Shown here piece after piece: positions 1 through 5,077 of a stretch of 5,077 nt of DNA. The stretch comes from Lachnospiraceae bacterium. Lineage in GTDB: Bacteria; Bacillota; Clostridia; Lachnospirales; Lachnospiraceae. The stretch's first letter is position 1. Each line of letters starts with the position of its first letter. A program made the translations under genes and the position numbers. A model generated the notes under the pieces. That model saw only the letters and a program-made list of their open reading frames with translations, did no database searches and was not told the origin of the DNA. The DNA lies in contig JAKSRN010000151.1 in assembly GCA_024403585.1 (NCBI GenBank), positions 1 to 5,077 on the forward strand, read 5' to 3'.

Positions 1-195
1 AACAGTGGCATCTACAGTGTCTGCAAATGCCTGGGTATTCAGGTGAACGTCTGCAGTGATAAAAACAAGTGTGACTTTTATTTCCCGGGTGTCGTTCATG
101 CTGACAATGTGGTAGTGGGAATTACCGCCAGTGGAACAGACCACCATCAGGCTAAAGTGGTCCGGGAAGAGATTGAAAGAGTCTTAAAGGAGTAA
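1..195 (+). CDS. sirC: Precorrin-2 dehydrogenase (SirC / CysG N-terminal type), 3' end only
   Basis: The last 64 codons of a gene that begins before the window are visible, ending in TAA. The family oxidises precorrin-2 to sirohydrochlorin with NAD+, and some members also insert iron to give siroheme. The fragment matches the second half of the NAD-binding domain: a strand ending VNVCSD (residues 15-20 of the fragment), the hallmark CDFYFPGVV (24-32), a strand VVVGITASG (37-45) where the family usually has an IGIST-GG/SG motif, and a closing helix with REEIE (55-59). The protein stops about five residues after that helix. It therefore lacks the C-terminal dimerisation/chelatase region found in E. 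coli CysG and yeast Met8p. This suggests a short, dehydrogenase-only form, although fusion to an upstream domain such as glutamyl-tRNA reductase cannot be excluded. Its position before hemC and cobA-hemD fits the role. The fragment has four cysteines; only that of CDFYFP is a familiar family position. Confidence 0.82.
   Translation, partial: NSGIYSVCKCLGIQVNVCSDKNKCDFYFPGVVHADNVVVGITASGTDHHQAKVVREEIERVLKE
186..192 (+). promoter_or_regulatory. Ribosome binding site of hemC, overlapping the upstream gene's end
   Basis: AAAGGAG is a strong Shine-Dalgarno match. It lies inside the last codons of the precorrin-2 dehydrogenase gene, 5 nt before the hemC ATG at 198. The stop codon of the upstream gene falls between the site and the start, an arrangement typical of translational coupling. 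It fixes the hemC start. Confidence 0.8.
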
Positions 196-197
196 AT

Positions 198-1085
198 ATG
201 AGTGACAGAAAACATCTGATCATCGGCAGCAGAGAAAGTGCTCTTGCAGTTGTACAGAGCAGAATGGTGCTGGAGTTTCTTGCAGAAAACCATCCTGAGA
301 TCGAAACAGAGCTGCTGACCATGAAAACAACAGGAGATATTATTCTGGACCGTCATCTGGATCAGATCGGTGGAAAAGGTCTCTTCGTAAAAGAGCTGGA
401 CAAGGCCCTGATCGAAAAACGAAGCGATCTGTCTGTGCACAGCCTGAAGGATCTTCCTATGGAAGTGCAGGAAGAACTGCCAGTGGTATATTTTTCGAAG
501 AGAGAGGATCCAAGAGATGTTCTCGTTCTGCCGGAAGGGGTAAGCGAGATCGATTTCTCCAAACCAATCGGTACATCCTCCTTAAGAAGAATCCTTCAGC
601 TGAAAAAACTCTTTCCGGAAGCAAGATTCGAAAGTGTCAGAGGAAATCTGCAGACAAGACTGCGTAAGCTGGATGAGGGACAGTATTCTGCCATCATTCT
701 CGCAGCAGCAGGTATGAAACGTATGGGTCTGGCTGACCGCATCAGCCGATTCTTTACAGTAGATGAGGTGATCCCATCCGCAGGTCAGGGAATCCTGGCA
801 TTGCAGGGCCGTGCAGGAGAAGACTACAGCTGTCTTGCCGGTTTTGGTGATGAGAAGGGAAAAGCAGCAGCACTGGCTGAGAGAGCCTATGTCCGTTATC
901 TGGATGGCGGATGCTCTTCTCCGATCGCAGCACATGCAAAGATCCAGGGGGATCAGATGGAGCTTCTCGGTCTCTACTACAATGAGGAGACAAAGGAAGT
1001 AACAACAGGAAGTAAAACAGGTCCGATCTCAGAGGCTGAGGAAATCGGAATTGCCCTGGCAAAAGAACTGAAGGAAAGAGGGTAA
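198..1085 (+). CDS. hemC: Hydroxymethylbilane synthase (porphobilinogen deaminase)
   Basis: This cytosolic enzyme polymerises four porphobilinogens into the linear tetrapyrrole hydroxymethylbilane, using a covalently held dipyrromethane primer. The 295-residue product has the usual family length (about 300-315). Visible motifs are IGSRESALA (9-17), the TTGD segment (44-47), GGKGLFVKELD (58-68), SVHSLKDLP (79-87) with the catalytic aspartate D85, GTSSLRR (125-131) with the cofactor/substrate-binding arginines, RGNLQTRL (148-155), AAAGMKRMG (169-177) and PSAGQG (193-198). DGGCSSPIAAH (236-246) carries C239, the expected attachment point of the dipyrromethane cofactor. Many homologues, including E. 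coli, read GGCQVPIG here, so the SSP variant is a modest difference. The start is set by the AAAGGAG site 5 nt upstream. The gene lies 2 bp after the precorrin-2 dehydrogenase stop and 5 bp before cobA-hemD, so the three are almost certainly co-transcribed. Its product is the substrate of the HemD domain encoded next. Confidence 0.97.
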   Translation: MSDRKHLIIGSRESALAVVQSRMVLEFLAENHPEIETELLTMKTTGDIILDRHLDQIGGKGLFVKELDKALIEKRSDLSVHSLKDLPMEVQEELPVVYFSKREDPRDVLVLPEGVSEIDFSKPIGTSSLRRILQLKKLFPEARFESVRGNLQTRLRKLDEGQYSAIILAAAGMKRMGLADRISRFFTVDEVIPSAGQGILALQGRAGEDYSCLAGFGDEKGKAAALAERAYVRYLDGGCSSPIAAHAKIQGDQMELLGLYYNEETKEVTTGSKTGPISEAEEIGIALAKELKERG

Positions 1086-1090
1086 CAGAT

Positions 1091-2590
1091 ATGAATAAAG
1101 GTAAAGTATGGCTGGTGGGTGCAGGTCCTGGAGACAGTGCACTTTTCACACTGAAAGGTTTGTCGACCCTGCAGCAGGCAGATGTGGTTGTATACGACAG
1201 CCTGGTAGGAGCCGGTGTTCTGACCATGATCCCTAAGTCAGCCCGCACCATCAATGTGGGTAAGAGAGCCAACCATCACACAATGCCTCAGCATGAGATC
1301 AATAAGGTCCTGCTTCGCGAGGCAATGGATGGTAATAAAGTCGTTCGTCTGAAAGGAGGAGACCCATTCCTCTTTGGCCGTGGCGGCGAAGAGCTGGAGC
1401 TTCTGGTGGAGAATGATATTCCCTATGAGATCATTCCGGGTGTAACATCCCCAATCTCCGTACCTGCTTATAACGGTATCCCTGTAACACACCGTGATTA
1501 TACATCTTCACTGCATATCATTACAGGACATAAGAGAGCAGGGAAAGAATACGATATCAACTTCAAGGCACTGGTGGAAACCAATGGAACACTGGTATTC
1601 CTGATGGGAGTATCTGCTATGGCAGATATCTGCGGCGCACTTCTGGAGAACGGAATGGATCCGGATATGCCGGCAGCGATCCTGCAGCAGGGAACCACCG
1701 CAGGCCAGAAACGTATTGTAGCAACAGTATCCACTCTAGTGGAGGAAGTAGCTAAAAAAGGCATTGAGACTCCAGCCATCATCGTTGTTGGTAAGGTATG
1801 TGCTCTTGCAGATAAATTTGAGTGGTTTGAGAAAATGCCGCTTATGGGCTGCAAGGTACTGGTTACAAGACCACGTGAACTGCAATCAGTGATGTCCGCA
1901 AAACTTCGTGCACAGGGTGCAGAAGTTGTAGAGCTTCCGGCAATCGCAACAGCAGCGATTGAGAATAATACAGCGCTGCAGGAAGCCTTCAAAAAGCTTA
2001 CAGAGTATCAGTGGATCGCATTCACCTCACCGACAGGTGTGCGCATCTTCTTTGATGAGATGCTTGCCTGCGGAATCGATAACAGAAAACTGGGCAATGT
2101 AAAATTCGCCGTAATCGGTTCCGGAACAGCAAAAGCTCTGAAAGAGAGAGGCTTTATCGCAGATCTCATGCCAGAGGTATATGATGGAGCAGCACTGGGC
2201 GCATGTCTGGCTCAGACAGCTTCCAAGGATGAGAAGATCCTGTTGCCAAGAGCATCCATCGGAAACCGCGAAGTGATCGAAGCACTGGAAGGCTTCCAGG
2301 TAGATGATATCGCAACCTACGATACAACCTATGAGTCCCAGGAATTCGTAGATCAGGTAAAACTCTTCGAAGACGGCAAGATGACCTGTGCAGTATTTAC
2401 AAGCGCTTCCACAGTAAAGGGATTTGTAGAGGCTACAAAGGGTCTGGATTATACAAAAGTAACAGCAGCATGCATCGGCAAGCAGACAAAGGCAGCGGCA
2501 GATGCATACGGCATGAAGACATGGATGGCAAAGAAAGCAACCATCGATTCCGTAGTGGAGCTGGTGGAAGAGATCCATGCCGCAAAATAG
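1091..2590 (+). CDS. cobA-hemD: Fused uroporphyrinogen-III C-methyltransferase / uroporphyrinogen-III synthase
   Basis: One 499-residue protein carries two successive activities. Residues 1 to about 245 are a SAM-dependent uroporphyrinogen-III methyltransferase (SUMT/CobA), which makes precorrin-2. It shows VGAGPGD (9-15) near the N-terminus, VRLKGGDPFLFGRGGEE (85-101), IPGVTS (115-120), GIPVTHRDY (129-137), FLMG (170-173), ILQQGT (197-202) and the domain-closing strand PAIIVVGKV (228-236). Residues from about 252 to the end are a HemD domain, which cyclises hydroxymethylbilane with inversion of ring D. It opens with GCKVLVTRPRE (253-263) and continues with IAFTSPTGV (309-317), FAVIGSGTA (339-347), ILLPRA (383-388), TYDTTYE (409-415), AVFTSAST (434-441) and ACIGKQT (460-466). 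HemD is poorly conserved, but this order of Rossmann-like repeats is characteristic. The fusion is common in Clostridia. A GAGGG site at 1078-1082, within the hemC 3' end, lies 8 nt before the ATG. The fused product draws uroporphyrinogen III towards siroheme or cobalamin. Confidence 0.96.
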   Translation: MNKGKVWLVGAGPGDSALFTLKGLSTLQQADVVVYDSLVGAGVLTMIPKSARTINVGKRANHHTMPQHEINKVLLREAMDGNKVVRLKGGDPFLFGRGGEELELLVENDIPYEIIPGVTSPISVPAYNGIPVTHRDYTSSLHIITGHKRAGKEYDINFKALVETNGTLVFLMGVSAMADICGALLENGMDPDMPAAILQQGTTAGQKRIVATVSTLVEEVAKKGIETPAIIVVGKVCALADKFEWFEKMPLMGCKVLVTRPRELQSVMSAKLRAQGAEVVELPAIATAAIENNTALQEAFKKLTEYQWIAFTSPTGVRIFFDEMLACGIDNRKLGNVKFAVIGSGTAKALKERGFIADLMPEVYDGAALGACLAQTASKDEKILLPRASIGNREVIEALEGFQVDDIATYDTTYESQEFVDQVKLFEDGKMTCAVFTSASTVKGFVEATKGLDYTKVTAACIGKQTKAAADAYGMKTWMAKKATIDSVVELVEEIHAAK

Positions 2591-2633
2591 ATAGGGGCGT
2601 ACACAAAACGTCATTTTTATGAATAGAGTGAAT

Positions 2634-2669
2634 AAAGGGGAGGAACACCAGGACCCCTGCCGTCCCTGA
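2634..2669 (+). repeat. Candidate dispersed intergenic palindromic motif (REP-like)
   Basis: In the hemD-hemB gap, AGGGG (2636-2640) can pair with CCCCT (2654-2658) across a 13-nt loop. Alternatively CAGG (2649-2652) can fold onto CCTG (2656-2659) with a 3-nt loop. A further CCCT follows at 2664-2667. The patch is clearly more GC-rich than the AT-rich sequence either side. GC-rich motifs of this general look recur between genes in clostridial genomes, but that is general recollection and only one copy is in this window. No T-run follows, so it is not a terminator of the usual kind. An mRNA-stabilising hairpin is an alternative. Confidence 0.3.
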
Positions 2670-2683
2670 TAGCCAATAAATAC

Positions 2684-2695
2684 AATTACGTAATT
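2684..2695. promoter_or_regulatory. 12-bp perfect palindrome before hemB, possible operator
   Basis: AATTACGTAATT is a perfect inverted repeat with no spacer, 19 nt before the hemB ATG and 8 nt before its ribosome binding site. It overlaps TACAAT (2681-2686), a 5-of-6 match to a sigma-A -10 box, but no good -35 box lies 17 bp upstream (TGCCGT at 2658-2663). Seen: the symmetry and its position. Inferred: a dimeric repressor site over an internal promoter. It matches no operator I can name with confidence. AT-rich spacers can form such palindromes by chance. Confidence 0.3.
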
Positions 2696-2702
2696 TAGAA
2701 AT

Positions 2703-2707
2703 GAGGA
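2703..2707 (+). promoter_or_regulatory. Ribosome binding site of hemB
   Basis: GAGGA lies 7 nt before the ATG at 2715 and supports that start over the in-frame ATG at 2721 (residue 3). No other purine-rich site is as well placed. Confidence 0.65.
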
Positions 2708-2714
2708 ATAAAAG

Positions 2715-3698
2715 ATGGACATGATCAAAAGACCTCGTCGTCTTCGCGGCGGCGAACTGATGAGAAAGATGGCACGTGAGACCAGAGTAGACAAAGCTTC
2801 TCTGATCTATCCAATGTTTGTACAGGAAGGATTTGATTCTGTAGATGAGATCCCATCCATGCCGGGCCAGTACCGCTGGACCGTTGACCGTATGGGAGAG
2901 AAGCTGAACAGCCTTGCAGACGCAGGTGTTCGCAATGTTATGCTCTTTGGTATTCCGGATGTAAAAGATGAGATCGGTTCCGGTGCTTACGCAGACGACG
3001 GTATCGTTCAGAAAGCACTGCGTCAGGCAAAGAAAGAGGTTCCTAACATGTTCCTCATCGGTGATGTATGTATGTGTGAGTACACATCCCACGGCCACTG
3101 CGGCGTTCTGTGTGATCATGATGTAGACAATGATCCTACACTGGAGCTGCTGGCAAAAACAGCACTTTCACAGGTACAGGCAGGTGCCGACATGGTTGCA
3201 CCTTCTGATATGATGGACGGCCGTGTTCTGGCAATCAGAAATCTTCTGGATGCCAACGGATACAAAGAGACACCAATCATGTCCTACGCAGTAAAATATG
3301 CATCTGCTTTCTACGGACCATTCCGTGAGGCAGCTGATTCCGCACCATCCTTTGGCGACAGAAAAACATACCAGATGGACTTCCACAATGTACGCGAGGC
3401 AGTAAAAGAGGCCCTGCTGGATGTGGAAGAGGGTGCTGATATCCTTATGGTAAAACCATGCATGTCCTTCCTGGATGTTGTAACAAAAGTACATCAGGCA
3501 ACCAACGTTCCGATCGCAGGCTACTCTGTATCCGGTGAGTATGCAATGGTGAAAGCTGCAGCAGAAAAAGGCTGGATCGATGAGGACAGAATCGTAAGTG
3601 AGATGGCAGTGTCAGCATTCCGTGCAGGATGCTCCATCTATGAGACTTACTATGCAGAAGAGATCGCAAAATACATTGATGAGGGAAGAATCGGTTAA
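2715..3698 (+). CDS. hemB: Porphobilinogen synthase (5-aminolevulinate dehydratase), zinc type
   Basis: The enzyme condenses two 5-aminolevulinates into porphobilinogen; the family forms homo-octamers in the cytosol. The 327-residue product is full length. Visible motifs are RPRRLR (6-11), IYPMFVQEG (31-39), the substrate loop SMPGQYRW (48-55) and the metal site DVCMCEYTSHGHCG (117-130). C119, C121 and C129 there indicate the zinc-dependent class rather than the aspartate-rich magnesium class. Also seen are APSDMMDGRV (162-171), SYAVKYASAFYGPFREA (190-206) with Schiff-base lysine K194, DRKTYQMD (215-222), MVKPCMSFLD (245-254) with the second active-site lysine K247, and AGYSVSGEY (268-276). 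The REAVKEALLDVEEGAD region (227-242) corresponds to the part that carries the allosteric magnesium site in bacterial homologues. The stretch after K247 reads PCMSFLD where many homologues have PALPYLD or PALSYLD. The gene follows cobA-hemD after 124 bp and so may have its own internal promoter or processing site. Its substrate comes from HemL, encoded next. Confidence 0.97.
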   Translation: MDMIKRPRRLRGGELMRKMARETRVDKASLIYPMFVQEGFDSVDEIPSMPGQYRWTVDRMGEKLNSLADAGVRNVMLFGIPDVKDEIGSGAYADDGIVQKALRQAKKEVPNMFLIGDVCMCEYTSHGHCGVLCDHDVDNDPTLELLAKTALSQVQAGADMVAPSDMMDGRVLAIRNLLDANGYKETPIMSYAVKYASAFYGPFREAADSAPSFGDRKTYQMDFHNVREAVKEALLDVEEGADILMVKPCMSFLDVVTKVHQATNVPIAGYSVSGEYAMVKAAAEKGWIDEDRIVSEMAVSAFRAGCSIYETYYAEEIAKYIDEGRIG

Positions 3699-3734
3699 TT
3701 CTTTTCTGAAGGTGAATGGAGCACTGTAAACACT

Positions 3735-3792
3735 TCAAGTCGGAGCTCCTGCGGAGACTTGGCGCGCAATTTTGGTCAGCTTCTCCGACTGA
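3735..3792 (+). repeat. Inverted repeat with alternative pairings in the hemB-hemL gap
   Basis: AGTCGGAG (3738-3745) is perfectly complementary to CTCCGACT (3783-3790). The stem extends by TC/GA (3735-3736 with 3791-3792) past a single bulged A. A second pairing, CGGAGA (3752-3757) with TCTCCG (3782-3787), uses the same right arm, so the two are mutually exclusive. The left part also contains the 8-bp palindrome GGAGCTCC (3742-3749), and CTCC (3746-3749) can pair with GGAG (3753-3756). No T-run follows, so an intrinsic terminator is unlikely. It could be a dispersed palindromic repeat, an RNA processing or stability hairpin, or a regulatory leader for hemL. The complementarity is seen; function is not established. 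Confidence 0.45.
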
Positions 3793-3799
3793 GATAAAA

Positions 3800-3817
3800 C
3801 TGCCCTGGAACAGGCAG
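3800..3817 (+). other. Small hairpin upstream of hemL
   Basis: CTGCC (3800-3804) pairs with GGCAG (3813-3817). The stem continues as TG/CA (3806-3807 with 3811-3812) past one bulged C, closing on a GAA loop. It sits 18 nt before the hemL ribosome binding site and has no T-run after it. It may be part of the same structured leader as the inverted repeat just upstream, or may be incidental. Confidence 0.3.
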
Positions 3818-3834
3818 ACAAGCGGAAAGATAAA

Positions 3835-3840
3835 AAGGTG
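3835..3840 (+). promoter_or_regulatory. Ribosome binding site of hemL
   Basis: AAGGTG lies 5 nt before the ATG at 3846 and supports that start. The later in-frame ATG at 3867 (residue 8) would remove the N-terminal RSEDLMARA helix, which the family normally has. Confidence 0.65.
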
Positions 3841-3845
3841 AACAT

Positions 3846-5077
3846 ATGGGAAGATCAGAAGATTTAATGGCCCGCGCCGTTGAGTGCATCCCTGGCGGTG
3901 TAAACTCTCCGGTACGTGCATACAGAAGCGTAGGAATGACTCCACGTTTCATCGCAAAAGCAAACGAGTCCCACATCTATGATGTGGACGGCAATGACTA
4001 TATCGACTATATCCTCTCCTGGGGTCCAATGATCAACGGACACAACAACCAGAGAGTACTGAACAAGGTTATGGAAGCCTGCCAGAAGGGTATGAGCTAT
4101 GGAGCTCCTACAGAGATCGAGGTAGAGATGGCAGAGTTCATGACCAGCCGTATCCCACATATCGATATGGTTCGTATGGTAAACTCCGGTACAGAGGCAG
4201 TTATGTCTGCAATCCGTACAGCAAGAGGCTTCACAGGCAGAGAGAAGATCATCAAATTCTCAGGTTGCTACCACGGCCACAGTGACTGCCTTCTGGTAGA
4301 TGCAGGCTCCGGTCTGATGACAGCAGGCGTTCCTGGATCCGCAGGTGTTCCGGTAGGATGTACAAAAGATACACTGACAGCAACCTACAATGATCTGGCA
4401 AGCGTAGAGGCACTGTTTGAGGCAAATAAAGGCGAGATCGCCTGCCTGATCGTAGAGCCGATCGCAGCAAACATGGGTGTTGTTCTTCCGGAGGAAGGCT
4501 TCCTCCAGGGACTCCGCGACATCTGTACAAGAGAGGGCGCACTCCTGATCTTTGATGAGGTGATCACAGGTTTCCGTGTAGCATTCGGCGGCGCAGCAGA
4601 GCTTTACGGAGTGATTCCGGATATGGTTACATACGGAAAAATCATCGGAGGCGGTATGCCGGTAGGTGCTTATGGCGGAAGAAAAGAGATCATGAGCATG
4701 GTAGCACCACTTGGTCCTGTATACCAGGCAGGTACCTTAAGCGGAAACCCGGTAGCCATGGCAGCAGGACTGGAGCAGCTGAAGATCCTCACAGAGAATC
4801 CGCAATTCTACACAGATCTTGCAGTTAAAGGAGAGAAGCTCTTCGGTACCATCAACGAACTGTTGAAGAAGTATAATGCACCATGTACAATGAACTACAT
4901 CGGTTCCCTGGGCTGCATCTTCTTTACACCGGATGAAGTAAAGAACTACGAAGACGCAAAGAAAGCAGATACAAACGCTTTCACAGACTACTTCCGTTAC
5001 ATGCTGAGCCATCAGATCCATCTGGCACCATCCCAGTTCGAGGCAATGTTCCTGTCTGTAACACATACAGAGGAAGA
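3846..5077 (+). CDS. hemL: Glutamate-1-semialdehyde 2,1-aminomutase, 3' end missing
   Basis: This PLP-dependent enzyme (class-III aminotransferase fold) turns glutamate-1-semialdehyde into 5-aminolevulinate, the last step of the C5 pathway from glutamyl-tRNA. The window holds 410 complete codons plus two bases. The family is usually about 425-430 residues, so only a short C-terminal tail is lost. Visible motifs are IPGGVNSPVRA (15-25), DVDGNDYIDY (46-55), SWGPMINGH (58-66), NSGTEAVMSAIR (113-124) for PLP-phosphate binding, CYHGHSD (141-147), VEPIAANMG (203-211), FDEVITGFR (236-244) with D237 facing the PLP pyridine nitrogen, GKIIGGGMPVGAYGG (264-278) with the PLP-binding lysine K265, and YQAGTLSGNP. 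The GGGMPVGA and YQAGTLSGNP signatures separate it from ordinary class-III transaminases. The frame is intact to the window edge. Its presence shows that ALA is made from glutamate, so a glutamyl-tRNA reductase (hemA) is expected nearby, probably upstream of the window. Confidence 0.96.
   Translation, partial: MGRSEDLMARAVECIPGGVNSPVRAYRSVGMTPRFIAKANESHIYDVDGNDYIDYILSWGPMINGHNNQRVLNKVMEACQKGMSYGAPTEIEVEMAEFMTSRIPHIDMVRMVNSGTEAVMSAIRTARGFTGREKIIKFSGCYHGHSDCLLVDAGSGLMTAGVPGSAGVPVGCTKDTLTATYNDLASVEALFEANKGEIACLIVEPIAANMGVVLPEEGFLQGLRDICTREGALLIFDEVITGFRVAFGGAAELYGVIPDMVTYGKIIGGGMPVGAYGGRKEIMSMVAPLGPVYQAGTLSGNPVAMAAGLEQLKILTENPQFYTDLAVKGEKLFGTINELLKKYNAPCTMNYIGSLGCIFFTPDEVKNYEDAKKADTNAFTDYFRYMLSHQIHLAPSQFEAMFLSVTHTEE

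Noticed and set aside
754..1272. Minus-strand open frame crossing the hemC / cobA-hemD junction
   Set aside because: It lies opposite two conserved coding regions and its translation shows no family motif.
2619..2669. 16-codon open frame (ATG at 2619, TGA at 2667-2669) in the hemD-hemB gap
   Set aside because: There is no ribosome binding site before the ATG, and the frame runs through the GC-rich repeat-like motif, so coding is unlikely.
2701..2724. 7-codon open frame overlapping the hemB start (ATG at 2701, TGA at 2722-2724)
   Set aside because: It has no ribosome binding site of its own, and its second codon lies in the hemB Shine-Dalgarno sequence. It is too short to call without conservation data.
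2027..3119. Long open frames on the minus strand (2027-2794 and 2433-3119) spanning the 3' end of cobA-hemD and the 5' part of hemB
   Set aside because: They are antisense to well-supported conserved genes. Their translations are rich in Cys, Leu and Ser with no recognisable domain, and no suitable ribosome binding site was noted. They are shadows of + strand codon bias.
3772..3798. Sigma-A promoter before hemL (TTGGTC at 3772-3777 and GATAAA at 3793-3798)
   Set aside because: Both boxes match poorly and the spacing is 15 bp, so it was not called.
3699..3845. Intrinsic terminator after hemB
   Set aside because: Hairpins exist, but none is followed by a T-run on either strand, and the next gene continues the same pathway on the same strand. 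Read-through is more likely.
1..5077. CRISPR array, tRNA/rRNA, insertion sequence, phage or defence genes
   Set aside because: Looked for and not seen. The window is filled by conserved tetrapyrrole genes apart from the two short gaps.

Overview
The window is a stretch of the tetrapyrrole (siroheme/corrinoid/heme precursor) biosynthesis operon of a Gram-positive anaerobe, most likely a gut Lachnospiraceae-type member of the Clostridia. The lineage is inferred from moderate GC, heavy use of AGA, ACA, GCA and GTA codons, AGGAG/AAGGTG-type ribosome binding sites, the CobA-HemD fusion and the gene order. The genus cannot be fixed from the sequence alone.

All genes lie on the + strand. In order they are: the 3' end of a precorrin-2 dehydrogenase (SirC/CysG N-terminal type, 1-195); hemC, hydroxymethylbilane synthase (198-1085); a fused uroporphyrinogen-III methyltransferase/uroporphyrinogen-III synthase, cobA-hemD (1091-2590); a gap of 124 bp; hemB, porphobilinogen synthase (2715-3698); a gap of 147 bp; and hemL, glutamate-1-semialdehyde aminomutase (3846 to the window end, missing only its last residues). 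The first three genes are packed within 2-5 bp of each other and are probably translationally coupled.

The enzymes form one route. HemL makes 5-aminolevulinate by the C5 pathway, which starts from glutamyl-tRNA. HemB condenses two ALA to porphobilinogen, and HemC polymerises four of these to hydroxymethylbilane. The HemD half closes the ring to uroporphyrinogen III, the CobA half methylates it to precorrin-2, and the upstream dehydrogenase oxidises that to sirohydrochlorin. No uroporphyrinogen decarboxylase or later protoheme gene is visible, so the cluster points to siroheme and/or cobalamin.

No wholly new biological system is apparent. The least explained parts are the two intergenic gaps. 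The hemB-hemL gap holds an inverted repeat with two competing pairings, a second small hairpin and a 41-codon open frame. The hemD-hemB gap holds a GC-rich repeat-like motif and a perfect 12-bp palindrome just before hemB. No tRNA, rRNA, CRISPR array, insertion sequence or convincing intrinsic terminator was seen.
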